A stretch of DNA of 8,796 nt from Planctomycetota bacterium. Its GTDB lineage: Bacteria; Planctomycetota; Brocadiia; Brocadiales; Brocadiaceae. Made by a program: the position numbers and the translations under genes. Location: contig JAHFOW010000102.1 in the NCBI GenBank assembly GCA_023261465.1, positions 1,548-10,343 of the forward strand, given 5' to 3'. Below the pieces are notes generated by a model. It saw only the letters and a program-made list of their open reading frames with translations, was not told the origin of the DNA and searched no databases. Every line of letters begins with the position of its first letter. Positions within the stretch are counted from its first letter, which is position 1. Shown in pieces: positions 1 through 6,127 of the stretch.

Positions 1-1080
1 ACGGAAGGTAGCGAGATGGAAGAGAACATCAGGCGTGTTGCCCTGGAAAATAATATTAAAATCATGGGACCGAACTGCCTGGGCGTCCTGGACAACTATG
101 CCAATTTCACCACATCGTTCTTACCCTGGGAGAGGGTGAGTAAACCCAAAAAAGGTTCGCTATCGATTCTTTCCCAAAGCGGTGCCTTTGCCATCGCCTT
201 GTTAGACCTTGCAACACAGGAGGGACTGGGAATTGCCAGAATGGCAAACTACGGAAACAGACTCGATGTGGGCGAATCCGCCATTTTACAATACTTAACG
301 GATGACATCTCTACAAAGGTCGTTGCGATCTATATGGAATCTGTTGATCATGGGAGAAGATTTATTGATGTGGCAAAGGCATGTTCACAGAAAAAGCCCA
401 TCGTTGCCCTGAAGGTTGGTAAAGGCGCAGCAGGCATCGCCGCGGCCAAATCCCATACAGGCGCCATTGCCGGAAACTATGAGATTTATAAAGCGGCATT
501 TCTAAAGGCAGGAATTATCGAGGCAAACGGCCTTGAGGAATTTATTGATGGCGTGAAGGCGCTTTCCATGCAGAAACCACCGAAAGGCAACCGGATACTG
601 ATCGTAACCAATGGCGGCGGTTTTGGCGTTATGGTAACTGATCATTGCACTGAGAACGGACTGGAGGTGCCGCCGCTATCGCTGCAATTAAGGGAAAAAT
701 TGCGAAGTAAATTCTCACGATTCTATGTCGTAAACAATCCCGTTGACTTAACCGGCAGCGCTTGCGATGAAGATTATCGCACCGCCCTGTATACCTGTAT
801 GGCCGAAAGTAACGAATACGATGCGGCAATTATTATCCCCCTTATGGCACCGCAAGGAATGACTGAACATATTGTGGATATTGTTGCTGATATCATGAAA
901 TTATCAGATAAACCCGCCGTTATCTGCACGGTAGGTGGGTCTTTTACCATGAAAGTCAAACAGTTATTCGAAGAACGTCAATTGCCGGTCTATCCATCTC
1001 CGGAACGAAGCGTAAGGGCGTTATCTATGCTCTGGAAGCGAAATCTTTTACAAAGCGGCATTGCTCATGTATCTCAGTAA
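1..1080 (+). CDS. ADP-forming acyl-CoA/acetyl-CoA synthetase, alpha-type subunit (5' partial)
   Basis: The frame is open from base 1. The first ATG (base 16) lies inside a conserved region, so the true start is upstream and part of the N-terminal CoA-binding Rossmann domain is missing. Counting from that ATG, residues 17-26 (IMGPNCLGVL) close the CoA-binding domain. Residues 50-56 (SILSQSG area) and GNRLDV at 80-85 belong to the succinyl-CoA-ligase-like domain. KSHTGAIAG at 145-153 carries His147, the expected phosphorylated histidine of the NDP-forming family. A second ligase-like domain follows, with TNGGGFGV (198-205) and NNPVDLTG. The family interconverts acyl-CoA + ADP + Pi with acid + ATP + CoA, usually acetate, in the cytoplasm. 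The protein stops after the alpha part with no ATP-grasp beta domain, so a separate beta subunit is expected, perhaps upstream. The family is clear; the substrate is not. Confidence 0.88.
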   Translation, partial: TEGSEMEENIRRVALENNIKIMGPNCLGVLDNYANFTTSFLPWERVSKPKKGSLSILSQSGAFAIALLDLATQEGLGIARMANYGNRLDVGESAILQYLTDDISTKVVAIYMESVDHGRRFIDVAKACSQKKPIVALKVGKGAAGIAAAKSHTGAIAGNYEIYKAAFLKAGIIEANGLEEFIDGVKALSMQKPPKGNRILIVTNGGGFGVMVTDHCTENGLEVPPLSLQLREKLRSKFSRFYVVNNPVDLTGSACDEDYRTALYTCMAESNEYDAAIIIPLMAPQGMTEHIVDIVADIMKLSDKPAVICTVGGSFTMKVKQLFEERQLPVYPSPERSVRALSMLWKRNLLQSGIAHVSQ

Positions 1081-1106
1081 CATTACTTGCAATCAGTTGC
1101 CCAATA

Positions 1107-1112
1107 AAGGAG
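1107..1112 (+). promoter_or_regulatory. Ribosome-binding site of the BNR-repeat protein
   Basis: AAGGAG stands seven bases before the ATG at 1120, which is near-ideal Shine-Dalgarno spacing and supports that start. It is the clearest ribosome-binding site in the window. The gap from the preceding stop codon is only 39 bases and shows no terminator hairpin, so read-through from the synthetase gene is possible. Confidence 0.8.
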
Positions 1113-1119
1113 AAAAATA

Positions 1120-2721
1120 ATGATAAAGAAATTTTTGCCTGCTTTTTCAGTAGTAATGGTACTTGTTGCATTACAGATTGGGTCAATTTTTCATGGCGCA
1201 CTGGGACAATCCACGATTAAACAGCAAAGATTTGTACCATTTAGCCGTTCCACCTTTGCATCGAAGGAAGTGAGCAAGGATGTGCGTCCGTTTTATCCGG
1301 CAGGCCGGGGAATAAGGTATCCATTGGCAGCCCTATCAGCGGTTGTACCCGTAATTGGTGACAATGTGAATGTAATTGGTGCGAATGACGTGAGAATGCG
1401 GGCAAAAATCGGTGGTAAAAAAGTCTTCACATGCAATCCGGGGAAACAAACCCCGCAGAATGAAACATCCTTAGCTGTAAATCCCAATAATCCAAACAAT
1501 TTAGTCGGTGGAGTGAATGACTACCGTTTATATGTGCCCAGCGAAAACCGGTATGACGGCGGCGGTGGATTTTTCTGTTCAACGGATGGTGGCAAGAGTT
1601 GGACGGTCGGGAATCTGCCAGGTCTTGTAACGGCAGACCCGGACGCCCCTGGTATTTATGAAACAGCCGGAGACCCTGCTGTTGCCGCTGGTCCAAACAA
1701 CGTTTTCTGGTACGCAAATTTGGCAAGCAACCGGACTGATGATGCGAGCGCAATAGCTGTGAGTCGTTCTACTGACGGTGGCGCAACATGGAAAACAACT
1801 TTTGCCATTCAAACTTCAGCCGAAGAGGGTAAAACGATTTTCAATGATAAAGGATGGATTGCGGCCGATCCAAAGGATCCGAATGTGGCTTATGTCACGT
1901 GGACACAGTTCAACTATGATGCAAAGGGTAACTACCTTTCGTCACTCATCGTCTATTCGAAAACCGCCAATGGTGACGCAACATGGAGCACACCCCAGCA
2001 GGTTACGCCAAACCTCTTTAATCAGGGTTCCGTCGTGTGCATTGATCCAGACGGCAACGTCCATGTTGTTTGGAATTCGTATAATGCAGCCCTGGGCAAA
2101 GATGGCGTAGCGTACGCCATGAAGCCTAACGGAAGCGATACCTTTGGTGCTACAAGATTCCTGGCAGTGGATGATGATATAAAGGATCCTTTGGTATGGG
2201 CAGAATTCCGTACAAATAGTTTTCCCGCCCTTGCATTAGACGGAAACAACCTCTACGTCGTATGGTCTAACTGGAATGCCAGAAATGCCGATATTGTTTA
2301 CCTCCATTCGACTGATGGCGGTCTTACCTGGTCAAGCCCAAAGACAATCGGCGGTGGCGCATCGGATCAGTTCTTTCCATGGATTGGCGCTAACAAGGGA
2401 AAGGTCTTTGTAAGTTACATGGATCACAAGGGTGAAAAAGGGTCGCGCTATCACATGTCCATCGTGGCTTCAAGCGACAACGGTGATACCTGGTCAAAAC
2501 CTGTCAAAATCACTTCCAGAAGTTCAGATCCATCTAAGGGTAATTATTTTAAGTATCCAAATTGCGTTCCGAGTTTCATTGGTGATTACACCGGTATTGC
2601 CGTGGGGAGTGATGGTGTAGCACATCCGTTTTGGACAGATATCCGCAAGGGGAATAGTCCCGGCGACCCCGGCACAACGTATGATCAGGACCCGTACACG
2701 GCAACGGTTACTATTCATTAA
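1120..2721 (+). CDS. Secreted BNR/sialidase-fold beta-propeller protein
   Basis: This 533-residue protein begins with a Sec signal peptide: MIKK, a hydrophobic run at about 5-22, then a likely cut near ALG-QS (residues 27-31). It is therefore probably periplasmic or secreted. Four Asp-box (BNR) motifs of the type S-x-D-x-G-x-x-W are visible: STDGGKSW (154-161), STDGGATW (217-224), STDGGLTW (397-404) and SSDNGDTW (451-458). Other blades show VVW or YVTW strands (255-262, 314-319, 379-383). This spacing fits a six- or seven-bladed sialidase-like propeller. Asp boxes are structural, and I did not identify the arginine triad and Tyr/Glu nucleophile pair of true sialidases, so enzymatic activity should not be assumed. 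A binding or scaffold role is equally possible. The gene is probably cotranscribed with the upstream synthetase gene, but no functional link is evident. Confidence 0.85.
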   Translation: MIKKFLPAFSVVMVLVALQIGSIFHGALGQSTIKQQRFVPFSRSTFASKEVSKDVRPFYPAGRGIRYPLAALSAVVPVIGDNVNVIGANDVRMRAKIGGKKVFTCNPGKQTPQNETSLAVNPNNPNNLVGGVNDYRLYVPSENRYDGGGGFFCSTDGGKSWTVGNLPGLVTADPDAPGIYETAGDPAVAAGPNNVFWYANLASNRTDDASAIAVSRSTDGGATWKTTFAIQTSAEEGKTIFNDKGWIAADPKDPNVAYVTWTQFNYDAKGNYLSSLIVYSKTANGDATWSTPQQVTPNLFNQGSVVCIDPDGNVHVVWNSYNAALGKDGVAYAMKPNGSDTFGATRFLAVDDDIKDPLVWAEFRTNSFPALALDGNNLYVVWSNWNARNADIVYLHSTDGGLTWSSPKTIGGGASDQFFPWIGANKGKVFVSYMDHKGEKGSRYHMSIVASSDNGDTWSKPVKITSRSSDPSKGNYFKYPNCVPSFIGDYTGIAVGSDGVAHPFWTDIRKGNSPGDPGTTYDQDPYTATVTIH

Positions 2722-2738
2722 ACGGTAATTTTAAAATT

Positions 2739-2754
2739 TTCGTTCACAAACGAA
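2739..2754 (+). terminator. Small hairpin after the BNR gene, weak terminator candidate
   Basis: TTCGTT and AACGAA pair around a CACA loop 18 bases after the stop codon. The stem is short and AT-rich, and only a few scattered T residues follow. It may be a weak terminator or simply chance. Confidence 0.25.
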
Positions 2755-2779
2755 TAAATTTGTGGTAAAAACTAATACT

Positions 2780-2855
2780 ACGTTGGTGTCGGGGAAAGGC
2801 CTTGGTAGCACCGTGCTCAGTTTTGGGCTTATCTGAGCTGCTTCGGCACCAACGT
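2780..2855. repeat. Branched foldback element upstream of moxR
   Basis: ACGTTGGTG (2780-2788) pairs with CACCAACGT (2847-2855). Inside, GCTCAG (2815-2820) pairs with CTGAGC (2833-2838), and TAATA/TATTA just outside can extend the base. The result is a compact branched fold of about 76-85 bases ending 57 bases before the ATPase start. It could be a small nonautonomous repeat like the others in this window, or a structured 5' leader. It matches no riboswitch class I can name. Confidence 0.5.
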
Positions 2856-2866
2856 TATTATATAAA

Positions 2867-2893
2867 TCTCTTCTCCGTGTCCTTTGCGGTGAG
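2867..2893 (-). repeat. Degenerate CACGGA-type short repeat
   Basis: Read on the - strand this is a run of the type accgcaaaggacacggagaa. It resembles the short degenerate phrases common between genes in many environmental genomes and is related to the run at 5226-5254, which lies on the opposite strand. The function is unknown. It sits just before the moxR start, where no good Shine-Dalgarno site is visible. Confidence 0.35.
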
Positions 2894-2911
2894 CTATCTT
2901 TAAAACAATTT

Positions 2912-3922
2912 ATGACCGACTCCGAAATAGAAAAAACAGACCGCCAGGCCATAGATAAGATTGTCAATGGCCGTTTACAGATAAAAAAAGAAATCGCAAA
3001 GGTAATTATTGGACAGGATGCAGTCATTGACGACCTCCTTATTGCCCTCTTTTGCAAAGGACACTGTCTCTTTGTGGGAGTGCCAGGGCTTGCAAAAACA
3101 CTCCTGGTAAGCACCCTTGCGGAAGTCCTAAATCTGAGATTTAATCGTATCCAGTTTACGCCCGACCTCATGCCCGCCGACATCACGGGTACGGATATCC
3201 TGGAACAAGACCACGCATCGGGAAAGCGATTCTTTAAATTTATCAAAGGGCCTATCTTTTCTAATATCCTCCTTGCCGATGAGATTAACCGTACGCCCCC
3301 AAAAACACAGGCTGCTTTACTTCAGGCAATGCAGGAATATAAGGTAACGGCGAGCGGCACAACCTACAATCTCGATCTTCCTTTTATCGTTTTCGCAACC
3401 CAGAATCCCATTGAACAGGAAGGTACGTATCCCCTGCCTGAAGCGCAACTTGACCGGTTTATGTTCCAGATCAACGTACAGTATCCGTCGAAAGAGGAAG
3501 AAATCGAGATTGTAAGGACTACGACGTCTGCCTTCAAACCAACGGTCAGTAAGATATTCAGTCCCGAAGAAATAACAAGTCTCCAGGAACTCGTCGCCAG
3601 GGTGCCTGTTGCCGATTATGTGCTCGAATATGCAATACGATTGGTGCGTGCATCGAGACCAACGGACGCCAGTTCTCCAGATTTTATAAAGAAATGGATT
3701 AGCTGGGGGGCAGGCCCGCGCGCATCTCAGTATCTCATACTCGGAAGCAAGGCGCGTGCATTGCTCGACGGCAGGTATGCCGCCACCTGCAATGACATAC
3801 GGGCCATTGCCAAACCCATCCTCCAACATCGTATTATTACCAATTTCCATGCCGAGGCTGAAGGAAAGACTTCGTTGAGTATTATTGAACAATTGCTCGA
3901 CACCATAAAGGAACACAGTTAA
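2912..3922 (+). CDS. MoxR-family AAA+ ATPase
   Basis: This 336-residue cytoplasmic protein has the full MoxR motif set: Walker A GVPGLAKT (56-63), Walker B ILLADEIN (119-126), sensor 1 in ATQNP (162-166), an arginine-finger candidate in EAQLDRF (Arg182) and sensor 2 in GPRAS (268-272). The length is normal for the family. MoxR ATPases form rings that remodel or mature clients together with VWA-domain partners; known relatives help install cofactors in enzymes such as methanol dehydrogenase or activate enzymes. The DUF58 and BatA/VWA genes downstream are the expected partners. The start at 2912 gives a standard N-terminus, but no strong ribosome-binding site precedes it. A 377-base repeat-filled gap separates it from DUF58, unlike the usual tight spacing. 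The family is certain; the client is unknown. Confidence 0.95.
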   Translation: MTDSEIEKTDRQAIDKIVNGRLQIKKEIAKVIIGQDAVIDDLLIALFCKGHCLFVGVPGLAKTLLVSTLAEVLNLRFNRIQFTPDLMPADITGTDILEQDHASGKRFFKFIKGPIFSNILLADEINRTPPKTQAALLQAMQEYKVTASGTTYNLDLPFIVFATQNPIEQEGTYPLPEAQLDRFMFQINVQYPSKEEEIEIVRTTTSAFKPTVSKIFSPEEITSLQELVARVPVADYVLEYAIRLVRASRPTDASSPDFIKKWISWGAGPRASQYLILGSKARALLDGRYAATCNDIRAIAKPILQHRIITNFHAEAEGKTSLSIIEQLLDTIKEHS

Positions 3923-3931
3923 GTTTGTGGT

Positions 3932-4010
3932 ATTAAATCAGGCCTTCGGTGACTACACAAATAACCATCTCCTTTGAAGTGCAATATCATTAGAACAGGG
4001 GAGGATGTTT
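3932..4010 (-). repeat. Inverted repeat X, copy A
   Basis: The reverse complement of this 79-base stretch aligns along its whole length with 5635-5716. By hand there are about eight mismatches and two short gaps. The shared core reads ggagatggttattt, then g[tc]gtagtc[ag]ccgaaggcctg. It starts ten bases after the moxR stop codon. On its strand a tiny frame reads MVICVVTEGLI after an AAAGGAG-like stretch directly abutting the ATG. Copy A and copy B bracket the DUF58 gene. The nature of the element is unknown. Confidence 0.75.
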
Positions 4011-4020
4011 TCATTTTAGG

Positions 4021-4110
4021 TAAAAGCCCAAAGGGCTTATATAAGATAGCTCAGGGCAACGCCCTGGGTATAATGATAAAATACCTTTAAGCTCTGAAAG
4101 AGCGTAATAA
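4021..4110 (+). repeat. Structured repeat Y, copy 1
   Basis: Three small hairpins lie in a row: AGCCC-AAA-GGGCT, then CAGGGC-AAC-GCCCTG, then GCTCT-GAA-AGAGC, ending in GTAATAA. The same order, loops and spacing recur at 5510-5601. The third stem differs between copies by a paired T-A to C-G change, which suggests that the folded form is conserved. It resembles the REP-like palindromic repeats dispersed in many genomes. No transposase for it is in the window. Confidence 0.75.
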
Positions 4111-4129
4111 AAAAGGACAATAAGATATC

Positions 4130-4180
4130 AAACCCCTGCACATATTATGTGCGACCACGTTCGGGTTTTATCATTTTTTA
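4130..4180 (+). terminator. Candidate terminator of moxR (bulged stem with T-tract)
   Basis: AAACCC (4130-4135) pairs with GGGTTT (4163-4168). They enclose a perfect inner hairpin, GCACAT-ATT-ATGTGC (4138-4152). The outer stem runs into TTTTATCATTTTTTA. The shape fits an intrinsic terminator, but the interior is large and the outer stem short, so efficiency is doubtful. If it works, DUF58 needs its own promoter. Confidence 0.35.
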
Positions 4181-4214
4181 TGTCACCCTGAAACCATGAG
4201 AATATTTATATGCA

Positions 4215-4267
4215 TGTAGCCGCAGGCTTTATGCCTGCGACTTCGCATCCATGAAGGGTGCACTACA
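4215..4267. repeat. REP-like element framed by TGTAG...CTACA
   Basis: TGTAG (4215-4219) and CTACA (4263-4267) frame a strong hairpin, CGCAGGC-TTTAT-GCCTGCG (4221-4239), and a weaker CTTC/GAAG pairing (4241-4256). The same frame surrounds unrelated hairpins at 5738-5767 and at about 5839-5894. It ends 32 bases before the DUF58 start and could lie in that gene's leader. Confidence 0.6.
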
Positions 4268-4299
4268 TTTGAATTTTTGAGCCGGAGATATACAACACC

Positions 4300-5205
4300 A
4301 TGCCAGAAAATCCCTTCGATCCCGTAACGTTGTCAAAGATCGCCAATATGGAATTACGTGCCCGGCTTGTGGTAGACGGAGTCCTGTCCGGCATTCATAA
4401 AAGTCCTTTCAAGGGTTCCAGTATAGAATTTCTGGAGCACAAGGAATATTCGCCCGGAAATGAGATAAAACATATTGACTGGAAGGTACATGCACGGACA
4501 GATAAATATTACATCAAAGAGTTTGAAGAGGAGACGAATCTTAAGTGTTACATATTCATTGATACCAGCGGGTCAATGGGGTACAAGTCAACCGGTATCA
4601 GCAAGCTGGAATATGCCTCTACCCTGGCAGCTTCACTGTCGTATTTATTATTAAATCAATCTGATCTTGTTGGCATGGTCAGTTTTGGCGATAAGATCGT
4701 GCAGTATATTCCTCCACGGTCACGTATTACCCATCTCCATGTGCTCCTGAATACGCTGACAACCCTGAAAACAGGGGGGAAATCCAATATCAGCGGCATA
4801 CTGAATGAATTTGTCGAGAAGATTGGCCGTCGTTCCCTGGTCATCATCATATCTGATTTCCTTGATGACATAAAAAAAATCATCCATCAATTGAAGTACT
4901 TTCAGGTTAAAAAAAATGAAATTATCTTATTTCATATCCTCGACCCCTATGAGCTGACATTCCCTTTTGAGACCATTACGTATTTCGAATCCATAGAAGA
5001 CGACCGCCGTATCCTTGCAGAGCCAAAAGCTATTAAAGAACGATATCTTGCAGAACTCAACCGTTATCTTGAACAATTCAAACAATCCTGCCTTGAAAAC
5101 AGGATTGACTACTGGCTTATCAATACCACAACCGCCCTTGACCAGTCACTCATTAAATTTCTGGCAAGAAGAGAAAGCGCCTCGCGTCCATTTCATAAGG
5201 GCTAA
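4300..5205 (+). CDS. DUF58 protein with VWA-type metal site
   Basis: This 301-residue protein has the DUF58 signature EYSPGNEIKHIDWKVHARTD (49-68) followed by KEFEEE (73-78). It then has a VWA-like core with the MIDAS motif DTSGSM (88-93), which usually binds Mg2+ or Mn2+, and IISDFLDD (183-190) as a later strand of the fold. There is no signal peptide or membrane segment, so it is probably cytoplasmic, where it would meet the MoxR ATPase; DUF58 and MoxR genes are classic neighbours. GGAG at 4284-4287 is 12 bases from the ATG, a rather long spacing for a ribosome-binding site. The C-terminus is charged (from about 285), ending SASRPFHKG. The gene is flanked by the two inverted X repeats. The exact role is unknown even in the family. 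Confidence 0.93.
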   Translation: MPENPFDPVTLSKIANMELRARLVVDGVLSGIHKSPFKGSSIEFLEHKEYSPGNEIKHIDWKVHARTDKYYIKEFEEETNLKCYIFIDTSGSMGYKSTGISKLEYASTLAASLSYLLLNQSDLVGMVSFGDKIVQYIPPRSRITHLHVLLNTLTTLKTGGKSNISGILNEFVEKIGRRSLVIIISDFLDDIKKIIHQLKYFQVKKNEIILFHILDPYELTFPFETITYFESIEDDRRILAEPKAIKERYLAELNRYLEQFKQSCLENRIDYWLINTTTALDQSLIKFLARRESASRPFHKG

Positions 5206-5225
5206 ATAATACGTGGTGGAATTTA

Positions 5226-5254
5226 CCACGGAAAGTACGGAAATATCACGGAAA
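5226..5254 (+). repeat. Short degenerate ACGGAAA repeats
   Basis: ACGGAAA occurs three times, at 5228-5234, 5237-5243 and 5248-5254, just after the DUF58 stop codon. The phrase looks like the opposite-strand partner of 2867-2893. No function can be assigned. Confidence 0.5.
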
Positions 5255-5362
5255 ATAGTAGAGAAGGGGCATTAAAAATGTGTATGGTAACAATTGAGTT
5301 TTTTTGAAAAAACATCCGATGAATTCTTTGTATTACAGTAGTACCGAAACATTTGCCGAATT

Positions 5363-5441
5363 AAAACACACCCCCGGCCCCTCTTTTTAGAGGGGAGCGC
5401 AAAAGTTCCCTCTATCAAGAGGGGATTTAGGGGTGTGTTTT
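5363..5441. repeat. MITE-like foldback with two inner hairpins
   Basis: Perfect 12-base terminal arms, AAAACACACCCC (5363-5374) and GGGGTGTGTTTT (5430-5441), enclose two further stems: CCCCTCT-TTTT-AGAGGGG (5378-5395) and CCCTCT-ATCA-AGAGGG (5408-5423). Foldbacks rich in CCCCTC/GAGGGG are widespread between genes in many phyla. This one is about 79 bases and has no coding capacity. The - strand open frame across it is a by-product of the repeat. Confidence 0.75.
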
Positions 5442-5509
5442 GCTCGTTTCCGCGTTCCTGCTGGGAGGGGCAATGGCATTGAACTAAGGAAAGATATTTA
5501 AATTTTAAA

Positions 5510-5601
5510 TAAAAGCCCAAAGGGCTTGCATAAGGAAGCCCAGGGCAACGCCCTGTGTAAATAGTACAATAATATTTTCAAGCCCTGAAGGGGCGTAATA
5601 A
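5510..5601 (+). repeat. Structured repeat Y, copy 2
   Basis: This is a direct repeat of 4021-4110 with the same three-hairpin plan: AGCCC-AAA-GGGCT, CAGGGC-AAC-GCCCTG and GCCCT-GAA-GGGGC. The first two stems are identical to copy 1, the third is covaried, and the linkers diverge. It lies 33 bases before the inverted X copy B, so X and Y are neighbours at both sites, but with X flipped relative to Y. Confidence 0.75.
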
Positions 5602-5634
5602 CAACGGATGGAAAACAATGTCCCAACCGTTAAC

Positions 5635-5716
5635 AAACATCCTCCCTTAATTTTAATGATATTTCACTTGTCAAGGGAGATGGTTATTTGCGTAGTCGCC
5701 GAAGGCCTGGTTTAAT
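5635..5716 (+). repeat. Inverted repeat X, copy B
   Basis: This is an 82-base partner of 3932-4010 in the opposite orientation. Inside, CTCCCTT (5642-5648) can pair with AAGGGAG (5673-5679), a stem only partly kept in copy A. The tiny frame here reads MVICVVAEGLV. Relative to copy A one codon change is silent (TGT/TGC) and two are conservative (T/A and I/V). The right end runs directly into the tandem repeat starting at 5712. Confidence 0.75.
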
Positions 5717-5810
5717 GTATAGGAATTTCAATCTTCGTGTAGTGGCAATTCATGAATTGCCACTACATTAAAAAGCCATTTTTGTCTTGCCTTGCAAGAC
5801 AAAACTTAAT
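5712..5810. repeat. Modular tandem repeat, unit 1
   Basis: The unit opens with TTAATGTATAGGAATTTCA, then a TGTAG...CTACA-framed hairpin, then AAAAAG, then a second hairpin. The framed hairpin is a perfect 30-base palindrome (5738-5767) with GGCAATTC-ATGAATTGCC at its centre. The second is TTTTGTCTTGC-CTT-GCAAGACAAAA (5780-5804, 11 paired bases). The next unit repeats this order. Confidence 0.7.
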
Positions 5811-5957
5811 CTAATGTATAGGAATTTCAAAGCGATATCGTAGCGCGGGGGTTTATCCCTTGCCATTGGCCGACCACAAGGGTTCGGCGCTACAAGAAAA
5901 AGTCGTTTTGTTTTGCCGTGCAAAACAAAACCTAATTTAATTGCATAGAAATTTTCA
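5811..5957. repeat. Modular tandem repeat, unit 2 and partial third lead sequence
   Basis: The order of unit 1 is repeated: CTAATGTATAGGAATTTCA, a GTAG...CTACA-framed foldback, AAAAAG, and a second hairpin. Here the framed foldback is unrelated in sequence to that of unit 1; it pairs GTAGCGC (5840-5846) with GCGCTAC (5887-5893) and CCCTTG (5857-5862) with CAAGGG (5877-5882). The second hairpin is GTTTTGTTTTGC-CGT-GCAAAACAAAAC (5905-5931). It differs from unit 1 by a paired C-G to T-A change. A degenerate third lead sequence follows at 5937-5957. Confidence 0.7.
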
Positions 5958-5990
5958 TTATTATTCATGCGGTTTTTGAGGCGGTGTTGG

Positions 5991-6015
5991 CAGGACAAGC
6001 GTCTCGCTTGTCCTG
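5991..6015. repeat. Perfect 11-bp hairpin
   Basis: CAGGACAAGCG and CGCTTGTCCTG pair around a TCT loop. A loosely T-rich stretch follows, so on the + strand it could act as a terminator, but no gene ends nearby. A dispersed palindromic repeat is the likelier reading. Confidence 0.55.
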
Positions 6016-6083
6016 TATCTGTTTGTTGCTTTTGGTTTGATTAACCGAAACGGTTGACCTACCATTTCTTTTAACTTGAGTTT

Positions 6084-6102
6084 TTTATCCTGTTTATCCT
6101 GT
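6084..6102 (+). repeat. Tandem TTTATCCTGT phrase
   Basis: TTTATCCTGT occurs twice with a period of nine bases, 26 bases before the next gene. Similar short phrases recur between genes in many environmental bacteria. No function is evident. Confidence 0.45.
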
Positions 6103-6127
6103 CTAAACATAATGGGAAAAAATTTAC

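Noticed and set aside
1120..2721. Calling the propeller protein an active sialidase
   Set aside because: Only the structural Asp boxes are evident. I did not identify the catalytic arginine triad and Tyr/Glu pair, so only the fold is claimed.
2731..3246. A 171-codon open frame on the - strand
   Set aside because: It overlaps the foldback upstream of moxR and the 5' third of moxR, including its Walker A region. The protein shows no family features.
3317..3916. A 199-codon open frame on the - strand
   Set aside because: It lies wholly inside the well-supported MoxR gene on the other strand, and its translation shows no recognisable domain.
5272..5520. An 82-codon open frame on the - strand
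   Set aside because: It is built largely from the CCCCTC foldback at 5363-5441 (giving a stretch like NPLLIEGTF), so it reflects repeat sequence rather than a gene.
5712..5957. Possible CRISPR array
   Set aside because: There are only two and a partial unit, of about 99 and 126 bases, with palindromic interiors. There are no regular short repeats and spacers and no cas genes.
5768..5998. A 76-codon open frame on the - strand
   Set aside because: It crosses the modular tandem repeat; the repeated GFVLHGKTK / SFVLQGKTK segments are translations of the two hairpins.
6053..6100. Possible sigma-70 promoter for the BatA-like gene starting with TTGACC
   Set aside because: No acceptable -10 hexamer lies 16-18 bases downstream of TTGACC.
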